A stretch of DNA of 64,000 nt. Source: Flavobacterium sp. Lineage in GTDB: Bacteria > Bacteroidota > Bacteroidia > Flavobacteriales > Flavobacteriaceae. The stretch lies in the NCBI RefSeq assembly GCF_004211145.1, contig NZ_SEBS01000003.1, positions 124,001-188,000 of the forward strand. Direction: 5' to 3'. The position numbers and the translations under genes are program-made. Positions 49,777 to 58,189 of the stretch are shown here, piece after piece. Position 1 is the first letter of the stretch, and each line of letters opens with the position of its first letter. Below the pieces are notes generated by a model, which was given only the letters and a program-made list of their open reading frames with translations, did no database searches and was not told where the DNA came from.

Positions 49777-51177
49777 TTATTTTTCGTCGTAACCTAGAAT
49801 TTTAAGCACGTCTTGCGAATTTTGTTCGGGCGAGAAGACTTCGGTCGCCAAAATCCCGTTTTCATCGCGGTCGATCAGGATGTGTTTCGGCTGCGGGATC
49901 AAACAGTGGTGCAATCCTCCGAAACCGCCGATCGTTTCCTGATACGCGCCCGTATTGAAAAACCCGATATATAACGGTTTCTCCTTGTTGTATTTTGGAA
50001 GATAAACCGCGTTCATGTGTTGTTCCGAATTGTAATAATCATCGGAATCACACGTCAACCCGCCGAGCAAAACGCGCTCGTACGTATCGTTCCATCTGTT
50101 CACGGCCATCATCACGAAACGTTTCGAGATCGCCCATGAATCGGGCAAAGTGGTAATGAACGACGAATCGATCATGTTCCATTTCTCACGGTCGTTCTGT
50201 TGTTTCTGGTAGATGATCTCGTAAATCGCGCCACCTGATTCGCCGACGGTAAACGATCCGAATTCGGTAAAGATGTTCGGAACCGGAACCTCTGCGTCGT
50301 CGCAAGCCGTCTTGATCTGGTTGATGATCTCGTCGACCATATATTGGTAATCGTATTCGAACGCAAGTGAATTCTTGATCGGGAAACCGCCACCGATGTT
50401 CAAACTGTCGAGCGTCGGACATTCCTTTTTAAGGTTGATGTACACTTTTAGACATTTCACCAATTCGTTCCAGTAATACGCCGTGTCGCGGATTCCCGTG
50501 TTGATGAAGAAGTGCAGCATTTTAAGTTCGACCTGTTTGTTTTCCGCGATCTCACGCTTGTAAAAAGGTACGATATTTTTGTATCCGATGCCGAGGCGCG
50601 ACGTGTAGAATTCGAATTTCGGCTCTTCTTCGGCCGCGATCCGGATGCCGACCTTGAATTTCTTCTTGGTCTTCTCGAGGATCATGTTCAGTTCCTCGTA
50701 ATTGTCGATCACGGGAATCGTCTTGTTGTAGCCGTTGTTGATCAGACGCGCGATGTTGTCGATGTAAGCTTCTCTTTTGAAGCCGTTGCAGACGATATAC
50801 GTGTTCTTGTTGATCTTGCCGTTCTTGAGCAAATTTTCAACGATATTGATATCGAACGCCGACGACGTCTCAATATGGATATTGTTCTTGAACGCTTCGT
50901 TCATCACGAATTCGAAGTGCGAACTTTTCGTACAGTAACAATAATAGTATTTGCCTTCGTAACCGTTCTTTTCCATCGCCTTCCGGAACCAGCCTTTGGC
51001 CTTGTTGATGTTGTTGGAAATGGCGGGAAGATACGTGAACTTAAGCGGCGTGCCGTATTCTTCGACGAGCTTCATCAGGTCGATATTGTGGAACAACAAC
51101 GTGTCCTTGTTGAGCCTGAATTCTTCTTGAGGGAAGTAAAACGTTTGATTTATGAGGTCGGAATATTTTGTATTCAT
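49777..51177 (-). CDS. speA: Arginine decarboxylase (biosynthetic, short form)
   Basis: 466 residues; a type III fold PLP decarboxylase. The PLP lysine lies in YYCYCTKSSHFEFVMN near residue 75. SLNIGGGFPIKNSLAFEYDY is the Gly-rich phosphate-binding part, and VLLGGLTCDSDDYYNSEQHM carries the active Cys-Asp. Relative to E. coli SpeA (about 660 residues) it lacks N-terminal parts, as in other Bacteroidota. It produces agmatine for putrescine and spermidine. The gene precedes the deoxyhypusine-synthase-like gene by 37 bases. Confidence 0.86.
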   Translation of the reverse strand: MNTKYSDLINQTFYFPQEEFRLNKDTLLFHNIDLMKLVEEYGTPLKFTYLPAISNNINKAKGWFRKAMEKNGYEGKYYYCYCTKSSHFEFVMNEAFKNNIHIETSSAFDINIVENLLKNGKINKNTYIVCNGFKREAYIDNIARLINNGYNKTIPVIDNYEELNMILEKTKKKFKVGIRIAAEEEPKFEFYTSRLGIGYKNIVPFYKREIAENKQVELKMLHFFINTGIRDTAYYWNELVKCLKVYINLKKECPTLDSLNIGGGFPIKNSLAFEYDYQYMVDEIINQIKTACDDAEVPVPNIFTEFGSFTVGESGGAIYEIIYQKQQNDREKWNMIDSSFITTLPDSWAISKRFVMMAVNRWNDTYERVLLGGLTCDSDDYYNSEQHMNAVYLPKYNKEKPLYIGFFNTGAYQETIGGFGGLHHCLIPQPKHILIDRDENGILATEVFSPEQNSQDVLKILGYDEK

Positions 51178-51233
51178 TTAGTACCGGATTGAAATTTAAA
51201 AAGGTTTAAAAACAGCCAAATGTGCAACTGTTC

Positions 51234-51407
51234 TCAAACCCGTATGTTGGCAAAAATGATCAGCAGTTTTTCGCTGTGTCGTACTGTTGTAATCTCAAAC
51301 TGCCCCAAAGCTTTCAGTCCACGAAACACGCGTGCCGCGACTCGGAAAAGGTAAGCGTCCAAAACAGGCGGAGGCTCGTGTTTATGCGTATTTTGAGATT
51401 TATTCAT
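51234..51407 (-). CDS. Possible 57-residue small protein or part of the speA leader
   Basis: The frame from ATG 51407 to TGA 51234 encodes a basic protein beginning MNKSQNTHKHEPPPVLDAYL and ending EKLLIIFANIRV. The start codon lies 6 bases after a TACATTTG -7 word, so a transcript from that promoter would be leaderless or nearly so. The ending is hydrophobic-basic. I do not recognise a family; it could equally be non-coding leader of speA, whose start is 57 bases further on. Confidence 0.3.
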   Translation of the reverse strand: MNKSQNTHKHEPPPVLDAYLFRVAARVFRGLKALGQFEITTVRHSEKLLIIFANIRV

Positions 51408-51413
51408 TGCAGG

Positions 51414-51445
51414 CAAATGTAAAAAAATAACTTTCCCGAATACAA
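51414..51445 (-). promoter_or_regulatory. Complete promoter (TTG - 21 bases - TACATTTG) upstream of speA
   Basis: On the minus strand TTG (51443-51445) and TACATTTG (51414-51421) are separated by 21 bases, within the Bacteroidota spacing. The site lies 20 bases downstream of the aroB stop. If it drives speA it leaves a leader of about 230 bases. Confidence 0.55.
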
Positions 51446-51465
51446 GGCTTTCTATTAAAAATTCT

Positions 51466-52533
51466 TTAAGATTTGTAGTCTTCGAAAGCACTGTCAATAA
51501 GCTCGTTGGCAACTTGCTGGTTGATTTTGATGCCGCCGATTCCATCGAGCAGCGCAAACAAAACCGTTCCGTATTCGTTCTTCTTGTCGTGTTTGAGCAG
51601 GCTGAGCACGGTTTCGAGATCCGACGGCGTGAATTCAATATCTTCGAAAACACTCTTGATCGCCGACTTTATCTGGTTGTATTCCGATTGCGAAAGCAGG
51701 CCCAATCGCATCGAAACATAACCTTCGAGAATCATGCCCGCCGCGATCGCTTCTCCGTGCAGCAACTCCTGCTTTTCGTCGCTTTCGAGGAAATGGCTTT
51801 CGATGGCGTGTCCGAGCGTGTGCCCGAAATTAAGCGCTTTTCGGATGCCTTTCTCGGTCGGATCCTGAGTCACGATCTCGTTCTTGATCTCAATCGAACG
51901 ATAAATCAACTCGTCAAAATCGGCGAAATCCAATTGTCCCAGATCGAGGAATTTCTCCCAGTACGATTTGTCGAAAATCAATCCATGTTTTAGCATTTCG
52001 GCCAAACCTGAACGCATTTGGTTCTGCGGAAGCGAGCCCAGGAACGCCGTGTCGATCAATAGTAATTCAGGCGTATTTATGGTTCCGATCTGATTCTTCA
52101 AACTTCCCAGATCGACGCCGTTTTTCCCACCGACCGACGCATCGACCATCGCGAGCAACGTCGTGGGCACATGGATGAAGTCGATACCGCGTTTGAACGT
52201 CGAGGCCACGAATCCGCCCAGATCGGTGATGACGCCGCCGCCAAGATTGATGATGAGGCTTTTGCGGTCGGCCCCGTATTCGGTCAAAATATTCCAGATC
52301 GACACGCACGTATCGATGCTTTTTTGGAGTTCGCCCGGTTCTATTTCGAGGATTTCGATCTGTGCTTCGGTTTCGAGTCGCGCCATGAAATCGGGCAGGC
52401 AGCTTTCGTTCGTATTGCTGTCGGTCAAGATAAAAATGCCCGAATGGTTGCGCTCGGCCAAGAACGCGTTAAGCGAATCGTATCCCTGTTCGTTGAAAAA
52501 TATGGTATAGCCTGCGGCTTGTATGGGTTGCAT
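51466..52533 (-). CDS. aroB: 3-Dehydroquinate synthase
   Basis: 355 residues. The second step of the shikimate pathway, NAD- and metal-dependent. Seen: GGGVITDLGGFVASTFKRGI (NAD-binding Gly-rich), DASVGGKNGVDLGSLKNQIG (active-site Lys), and ALNFGHTLGHAIESHFLES with the metal-binding His residues. Length is normal. It is a single gene upstream of the speA promoter on the same strand. A TTATTTTG near-match to the -7 word lies upstream. Confidence 0.94.
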   Translation of the reverse strand: MQPIQAAGYTIFFNEQGYDSLNAFLAERNHSGIFILTDSNTNESCLPDFMARLETEAQIEILEIEPGELQKSIDTCVSIWNILTEYGADRKSLIINLGGGVITDLGGFVASTFKRGIDFIHVPTTLLAMVDASVGGKNGVDLGSLKNQIGTINTPELLLIDTAFLGSLPQNQMRSGLAEMLKHGLIFDKSYWEKFLDLGQLDFADFDELIYRSIEIKNEIVTQDPTEKGIRKALNFGHTLGHAIESHFLESDEKQELLHGEAIAAGMILEGYVSMRLGLLSQSEYNQIKSAIKSVFEDIEFTPSDLETVLSLLKHDKKNEYGTVLFALLDGIGGIKINQQVANELIDSAFEDYKS

Positions 52534-52747
52534 CGGTAATTATTTTGAATGGCAAAATAAAGGATTTTATAAGTGGTAACGGACGATGCCCGATTATTTT
52601 TCCTGTCGCAGTTTGAAATACCGATTACTCTTACAATATTTGCGGATCAAGAGCTGTTTTTCTAAGAAATTTAACCACGTCATTTTCAATTCCAAAGGAT
52701 ATTTCAAAATTGATACGGCGCTCCATTCTCAAAGTATATCGAAAAAT

Positions 52748-53911
52748 ATGAAAACGAAACTACTTATTTATTCATTCCTGTTTGCCTTGCTCGCAATGAT
52801 CTCGTGCGGCGGCAGCGATGATTCGGCGGAACCGTCGGGCGATCCCGGTCTCCCGACATTGTTGACTGCGACTGCTACAAACGTTTCGGGTTCAGGAACA
52901 TCGGCCACACTGAGGGGGCAAATAAACAGTACCGGAGGATATGAAATAATAAAATATGGATTTTGTTGGGGAACATCCCCAAATCCCGTGCGCGGCGTCG
53001 GGAATTTCCAGGAAAATAGTGGTGGAGATGTCGGCCAGTATACGATGGACGTTAGCGGCTTTACAGCGGGAGATTCATACTTTATACGTGCTTACGCCCA
53101 GAATGAAAAAGGTATCGGTTACGGTCCACAGGTCGCGTTTGTGCCGGTCGCGCAGATCACTACGGAAATCGCGACACAAATTCATTCGACTAAAGTACTG
53201 CTTAGAGCTCACACGATTGGGACTGAAAGCAATCAGGTAGGATTTGTTTACGGAATATCGCCCAATCCCATGGTTAGCGGCGACAATATCGCCACCATCG
53301 CAAACGGTACTACGGGTTTTGAAATGGAACTTACAGGTCTTTTACCGGATACCTTTTATTTTGTACGCGCTTTTAAAGCGGTTGGAAATATGTATTTATA
53401 AGGAGAAGAAATAACCTTCAACACGACAGGTTACGTTGGTCCTGCGGGCGGCTACGTGGCGTATGACAAAGGTGAATTTACCGATGGATGGCGTTATCTC
53501 GAGGTCCATCCTGTTTCGTTACACTACGACCTATCGCTCGGGGAAGGTGCGAAATGGGACGAAGAAGATGTCGATTTCCAGATAACGACATCGGCGATGG
53601 GGCAAGGCATGGGCAATACGCTCGTTATCGTTTCAAATGTGCCTTCAGCGAACTGCGCCGCGAAGCTTTGCAATGACTTTACGCTGAACGGTTATTCCGA
53701 TTGGTTTTTACCATCGAGCGACGAAGCTGTGGCCGTCGCGAACAGCCTGCTTGGAATCGACATAAATTTGCAGACGTGCTGGACTTCGACCCACGTATGG
53801 AATACCGCGTATGCCATCAGCTTCCTGGCAGCGGCGGAGCCTTATTTTTTAGTGCTTCCGAACACATCTAAAAATTCGTACAGGAAGGTCTATCCGGTGC
53901 GAAAGTACTAG
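52748..53911 (+). pseudogene. Fibronectin-like lipoprotein split by one in-frame TAA
   Basis: From ATG 52748, a lipoprotein signal (lipobox near Cys19, SFLFALLAMISCGG) and repeated beta modules (ATLRGQINSTGGYEIIKYGF, CWGTSPNPV) typical of flavobacterial surface proteins read to TAA 53399-53401 (codon 218). The frame continues unchanged as GEEITFNTTGYVGPAGGYVA up to 53911, with the DUF1566/Lcl-like ending (NGYSDWFLPSSDEAVAVANS and the closing VYPVRKY). One base change from a Tyr codon (TAT or TAC) explains the stop. Without readthrough only the first 217 residues are made. Confidence 0.8.
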
Positions 53912-54128
53912 CCGTCATTCGGGAATCGGCCATTAAAGCACCACCGTAAAATTTGAGGATTCGTTTTGGTCGGTCGCATCAAACAATTTTGGCTTAGATA
54001 TCGGAGTTTTCAATTCACGATTCAAATTATTTAAGTAATCGGGAAAATCGTGTAACGACTGCAAGGTTGCGGTTTAGGAAATTAGTGGTGTTAAAAAACA
54101 CACCATCAGTAACCTAAATACGCATACT

Positions 54129-55274
54129 ATGATTTTACAAGACCGCACATTGCCAAAATGCATCGCAGCCTCGTTTTTTGCCTTGCTCGTTTTTTCGTGC
54201 AACAAGAACCCAAAAGAAGCTGAAGCGCCCGAACAGGAACTCGCCGACAGCATAAACAAGGAAAACAAAGACGTAATAAAAGAACTCAAGCCGACCGGAC
54301 CTGCGCCCGCCTGGGGACCAAACATTACCGATGAAATGGCCGTCGTCATCGAAAAATTAGGCAGTCTCGGTGGAAAACCGATCGAAACTTTGACGGCTGC
54401 CGAAGCCCGCACACAACCGACTCCCGCCGACGCCGTGAAAATGGTCGCCGTCGATAGCGGAATGGATATCCCGACGCCGCTTTGCGACACGATCGGAAAA
54501 GACATTCCCGTTACGGGAGGAAAAACACATGTAAGGATTTATACGCCAAAAGGAGGCGCGGCACCGTATCCGGTCGTAGTATATTATCATGGTGGCGGAT
54601 TCGTGATCGCGAACATTGAAACGTATAACGGCGGTGCGCAAGGTTTGTGCGAACTGTCGAATACTATCGTCGTTTCGGTCGAATATCCGAAAGGCCCTGA
54701 AAAGAAATTTCCTGCTGCGCATACCACGGCTTTCGACGCATACAAATGGGTGTTGGCAAACGCTGCCTCGTTCAATGGCGATCCTAAAAAAGTGGCCGTC
54801 GCGGGAGAAAGTGCCGGAGGAAACCTTGCGTGTAACGTTAGCATGATGGCGCGCGACAAAAAAGTACAATTGCCTTTGTATCAGGTTCTCGTGTATCCTG
54901 TCGCGAACAATGACATGAACTCTGAAAGTTACGTTAAGTATGCTGCTGCGAAACCGCTTAACAAGCCGATGATGGCTTGGTTCGTAAAAAATGCGTTGCC
55001 GTCTGAAGCTACCGCTGCTGATCCACGTGTCAGTTTAGTGAAAGCGAATCTTGCGGGATTGCCGCAGACGTTGATCATCGGAGCCGAAATCGATCCGCTT
55101 GCGACGGAAGGGAAATTGCTTTCAGACAAACTAAAAGACGCAAAGGTCGACACGAGTTATGAGTTGTATAAGGGCGTGACGCATGAGTTTTTTGGAATGG
55201 CGCTGGTTGTGCCTGAAGCGAAGAAAGCGCAGGAATTGGCTGCGAAAAAGTTGAAGAGTGCCTTTGGCATGTAG
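54129..55274 (+). CDS. Lipoprotein alpha/beta-hydrolase (HSL-type esterase)
   Basis: 381 residues. A lipoprotein-like N-terminus (FFALLVFSCNKNPKE, Cys near 24) is followed by a 100-residue linker and the hydrolase core: oxyanion motif YYHGGGFVIANIET, nucleophile VAVAGESAGGNLACN (GESAGG), acid in IIGAEIDPLATEG, and catalytic His in GVTHEFFGMA. This is the hormone-sensitive-lipase class. It probably acts on small esters at the cell envelope. The gene ends at a clear terminator. Confidence 0.9.
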   Translation: MILQDRTLPKCIAASFFALLVFSCNKNPKEAEAPEQELADSINKENKDVIKELKPTGPAPAWGPNITDEMAVVIEKLGSLGGKPIETLTAAEARTQPTPADAVKMVAVDSGMDIPTPLCDTIGKDIPVTGGKTHVRIYTPKGGAAPYPVVVYYHGGGFVIANIETYNGGAQGLCELSNTIVVSVEYPKGPEKKFPAAHTTAFDAYKWVLANAASFNGDPKKVAVAGESAGGNLACNVSMMARDKKVQLPLYQVLVYPVANNDMNSESYVKYAAAKPLNKPMMAWFVKNALPSEATAADPRVSLVKANLAGLPQTLIIGAEIDPLATEGKLLSDKLKDAKVDTSYELYKGVTHEFFGMALVVPEAKKAQELAAKKLKSAFGM

Positions 55275-55295
55275 AATATATCCTTTGAATTTTGA

Positions 55296-55333
55296 AGAGG
55301 TCTTGCAGGAGTGCAGGGCCTTTTTATTTTTTG
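55296..55333 (+). terminator. Terminator after the esterase gene
   Basis: AGGTCTTGCA and TGCAGGGCCT pair (TGCA and AGG/CCT cores) around a four-base loop, followed by TTTTTATTTTTTG. It lies about 22 bases after the stop codon. Confidence 0.8.
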
Positions 55334-55492
55334 ATGTTTTCGTTTTGCAACGTCGATGCTTAGTTGCTGATGTTTTTTGTTATTCCGACGCAGGAGGAAT
55401 TTTGTGAATCGGAACAGTTGCGTTTTGTTTTGCAACTTTGTTGCTTGTTCGCTGGTGCGAGCATTTCGCTCAAACTCGTTTTAGTTTGCTTG

Positions 55493-55754
55493 CAAACGCT
55501 TCGCATTTGTTTCGCCTGCCGGCGGAGCCTACTTTGTCTGGCAACAAAGTAGCAAAATGCCTGGCGCCAAGTTTCCCAGGCGACCCGACAGGCGCGAAAA
55601 TCCGGCGCGGCTGGTCGCGCAGGCGCGATTTACAGCCGCGCTTTGCGGATTTTCGCGCCGCCGGGTGCCCGCCTGTCCAACTAAACGGCGCGACTGATTG
55701 GAAGTATTTATTTGTTTTTCGGCTTGCGCACTGCGCCGAAAAAGCCTCCGAATG
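55493..55754. repeat. Structured repeat element, copy A (GC-rich stem version)
   Basis: Modules in order: CAAACGCTTCGCATTTG and GCCTGCCGGCGG (55493-55530); ACAAAGTAGCAAAATG and CTGGCGCCA...CCCAGG (55546-55585); a nested hairpin 55591-55659, outer stem GGCGCGAAAATCC/GGATTTTCGCGCC (13 bp) and inner stem GCGCGGCTG/CAGCCGCGC (9 bp); then 98 bases (55657-55754) identical to copy B, ending in a GTTTTTCGGC...GCCGAAAAAG hairpin. Confidence 0.75.
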
Positions 55755-55956
55755 GTCTTGTGGATTCTAGATGGCGTTTTGTTGCCAGATGCGCGTTTTC
55801 GCTCGTCACGTTATTGATGACGTTTGATTCCCGATTCACGAATGGTGGATTTAGGTATTGAATCGCTTCATTGGCAATCAGAAAAAATGTGCGTTTTCGC
55901 TTCTTCAATCAAACCTTGAACTTTGTACCATGTACCCTGAACCTTTTTATTGTTTT

Positions 55957-56326
55957 CAAACGCTTCGCATTTGATTCGCCTGCCGGCGGGGCCTTCTTTT
56001 ACTTCATCGATTTCTATTGTTTTTAAAGGATTCAGTGAACCTCGTTCCTCGGTTTGTCTCGCAACAAAGTAGCAAAATGGCTGGCGCCAGGTTTCCCAGG
56101 CGACCTGGCAGGCAAAAAAATCCTACGCGACAAAACTACTCACGCGTTTATATTTGGTTTTTTTGGAATTCGTGAATCTTCGATTTCGCTGGTGCTCAAA
56201 CAGGTTGTCGCGCTTAACGGATTTTTGTGCCGCCGGGTGCCCGCCTGTCCAACTAAACGGCGCGACTGATTGGAAGTATTTATTTGTTTTTCGGCTTGCG
56301 CACTGCGCCGAAAAAGCCTCCGAATG
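55957..56326. repeat. Structured repeat element, copy B (AT-rich stem version)
   Basis: Same module order as copy A, with extra sequence between modules. The nested hairpin spans 56111-56231: outer stem GGCAAAAAAATCC/GGATTTTTGTGCC and inner stem CGCGACAA/TTGTCGCG. The 98 bases 56229-56326 equal 55657-55754 exactly. The stem sequences differ from copy A, mostly in pairs, so pairing is kept while the bases change. Confidence 0.75.
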
Positions 56327-56710
56327 ATCTTTTAAGGTTGTAATTGCGTTTTGTCTCTGGAGGAAGGTTTCGATTCGCCACGTTTTTGATGACGTTTGGA
56401 TTTTTGACGGTTGATGAGTTGGCGTCACGATGTTTTTGTTAGTTTTTGACCGAGAGCCTGGCGGGCGTTCCAATTAGGATAACCGTTGCTCTCTTTTTTG
56501 CATTGCACCTCAGCTGCTTGTGACAAACTTTTCCACAAAAAATTTGTGTAACCAAATGAGTTGCACCTTTTTATTTTGAACAAAAGTGTCACAAACTAAT
56601 CAACCAACTCATTTTCATTTGGCACTCAGGTCACAACCACGACAAAGCATAACTATAACAAAAGTATTTTTTTAAAACTTTGTCAATGTATTTCTACATC
56701 GCGAAAAACC

Positions 56711-57664
56711 CTATTCAAATCTCCCTCGCAACATCATCGCCATATGACGACTTACCAGCTTCAATTTCTTACGGTTTACAGGATGATACCCGTCTCTATC
56801 AAAACACTCCACAGTATCATTCTTGCTATACCAAACCACTGGCCGCCCGTCCTTAAAATAAATGGTTTCAGCTGTAATTAGAACCTTGCGCATCCCGACT
56901 TGTAAAGTGTCAACAGCCTCAATCAAATTCTCATTCGACTGTCGCGTCGACGAACAATCGACGATTTCGTAGTGATCACCAAGCCATTGCATGCACGCAG
57001 GTGAATCTGTCTTCAAAGTCAACGCTAAAGCGACAGCACCCAAAGCTGCAATCGCGACACCGCCGATATAAGTATTACGTCTGTATTTCGTCCACCAACC
57101 AACATTGTTACCGTCAGAGTCGCTTAATCCGGGCTCGTGCGTTTCGGGATTGCCGTCGTGGGCTGGTCCGTTTATATTTTCGGGCGAGTCCGATTCCATA
57201 TCCACTATTATCACAGGCGGAACATCTGGCCTTTCGGCAACTGTTGGATTTTCAATGTCCGACGCTTTGTCAACCGACACATTTTCATCGGGCATCCGGT
57301 CAGTTACTGCCGACTTTCGAAATTTTTGAAACGGACGCGGCTGGAAGTTGACAATCAACGCTGCGAAATCAAGCATTTTCTCCTTGTCGGATTGCTTCGA
57401 CCCATCGAATAATGATTGTATCGGGCGAAACTTCGGCAATGGGAATGCGTCGATTTGTCTTGCGTAATCTTTGCTTTCGTCAAGTACGAAAAATCGTTTT
57501 AGGATTGCTAGATCCCGCGGCTCGATTTCTTCCGACAATAATCCTAATGTGAAATCCCGGATATCGGCGGGCGTAGGATTGACTTGTAGCCCAAGATTCC
57601 CGTTCTCCTGTTCAAGATCGTACTTCTTGCTGATGCATTTACGGTACTCGTGAATGTCAAACAT
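56711..57664 (-). CDS. Conserved Bacteroidota membrane protein of unknown function
   Basis: 317 residues. An Asp/Pro-rich cytoplasmic N-terminal half (to about 190) is followed by one membrane helix at about 200-222 (NTYIGGVAIAALGAVALALT) and a periplasmic C-terminus. That region has CMQWLGDHYEIVDC, ETIYFKDGRPVVWYSKNDTV and the closing GYHPVNRKKLKLVSRHM. I recognise this pattern (xMxWxGDHYExVxC ... GxHPxxxKxLKxIxxxM) from uncharacterised flavobacterial proteins, often in several copies per genome. A TACATTTG word lies at 57804-57811 upstream. The sense of the Asp-rich front half is unknown. Confidence 0.7.
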   Translation of the reverse strand: MFDIHEYRKCISKKYDLEQENGNLGLQVNPTPADIRDFTLGLLSEEIEPRDLAILKRFFVLDESKDYARQIDAFPLPKFRPIQSLFDGSKQSDKEKMLDFAALIVNFQPRPFQKFRKSAVTDRMPDENVSVDKASDIENPTVAERPDVPPVIIVDMESDSPENINGPAHDGNPETHEPGLSDSDGNNVGWWTKYRRNTYIGGVAIAALGAVALALTLKTDSPACMQWLGDHYEIVDCSSTRQSNENLIEAVDTLQVGMRKVLITAETIYFKDGRPVVWYSKNDTVECFDRDGYHPVNRKKLKLVSRHMAMMLRGRFE

Positions 57665-57987
57665 ATCCTAATTATTTAAGTAGTGCTAAACATTCTTCGG
57701 AATTCACGAGAATTACCGGAATTACCGGAATCCGCTTGCTATCAGCACGATTTCACTGCATTTCTTTGCCTCAGGATTTGTATCGCCCCAAATGCATTAA
57801 AGGCAAATGTACAAAACGAATCCAATCACAGTGCCGCCTTGCGGACCGGAAAACTTATCCGGGAAGTATAAGCCCAACGCTCCGTAAGTCGCACTGACTT
57901 CCCAAAAGACCGGCATGGCCATTTTACCTGAGAACCTTTTTGGCTCGGGAAGGCCTTGCTCATTTTCAACCTTAAAATCGTAAACCG
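57665..57987. promoter_or_regulatory. Divergent gap with a -7 word for the unknown membrane protein
   Basis: 323 bases. TACATTTG (minus, 57804-57811) may start the 56711-57664 gene, leaving a leader of about 140 bases. A TTACCGGAATTACCGGAAT doublet lies at 57711-57730. A GGAAAACTTATCCGGG dyad lies near 57847. No plus-strand promoter word is perfect for the small lipoprotein. Confidence 0.35.
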
Positions 57988-58149
57988 ATGAAGAAAATTC
58001 TTTTGATGGGCGCGCTTACCATTGGCGTGCTGGCAGTATCGTGCAGTGCCGACGACCAGTCGCAGGGAGCAAACAAAGTAGAGGAAACCGGAGGCGGAAG
58101 TGGGAATATTCCGGCGCCACCGCCACCACCGCCACCGCCATTTCCATAA
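57988..58149 (+). CDS. Tiny polyproline lipoprotein
   Basis: 53 residues. A lipobox is clear: MKKILLMGALTIGVLAVSCS, Cys19. The rest is a short polar linker with GGGSGN and a tail of eight consecutive prolines followed by FP. Consecutive prolines usually need EF-P during translation, and a proline rod could span from the membrane to another layer. The sensor-kinase gene starts 40 bases downstream, which suggests it may be part of that signalling unit. No close family known to me. Confidence 0.7.
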   Translation: MKKILLMGALTIGVLAVSCSADDQSQGANKVEETGGGSGNIPAPPPPPPPPFP

Positions 58150-58189
58150 ATAATTGTGAGGTAATTCTGAAATTTAGTATTTTCGGGGA

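Larger units (their letters stand above)
55275..56710. other. 1.4-kb gene-free region rich in repeat modules
   Basis: I see no convincing gene; open frames here are the repeats themselves. The contents are: the esterase terminator (55296-55333); a TTCCGACGCAGGAGGAAT motif near 55384, a module I know from Bacteroidota intergenic regions; element copy A (55493-55754); a single CAAGGTT/ACCCTGAACC arm near 55911-55949; element copy B (55957-56326); and A/T-rich sequence up to 56710. It is the densest repeat cluster in the window. Confidence 0.7.

Noticed and set aside
50512..51192. Plus-strand frame of 226 codons opposite speA
   Set aside because: Phe/Val/Asp-rich mirror of speA codons; the minus-strand enzyme motifs are decisive.
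55546..55754. Integron attC sites for the paired stems
   Set aside because: No GTTRRRY/RYYYAAC core pair at the ends and no integrase; the similarity is only in being a folded repeat.
55438..55770. Frame of about 110 codons in the repeat region
   Set aside because: It is a translation of the repeat element; part of the same sequence recurs at 56.23-56.33 kb and the composition is Arg/Ala-rich without a fold.
56123..56473. Minus-strand frame of 116 codons over element copy B
   Set aside because: It is made of the repeat's own sequence and lacks a start context or family features.
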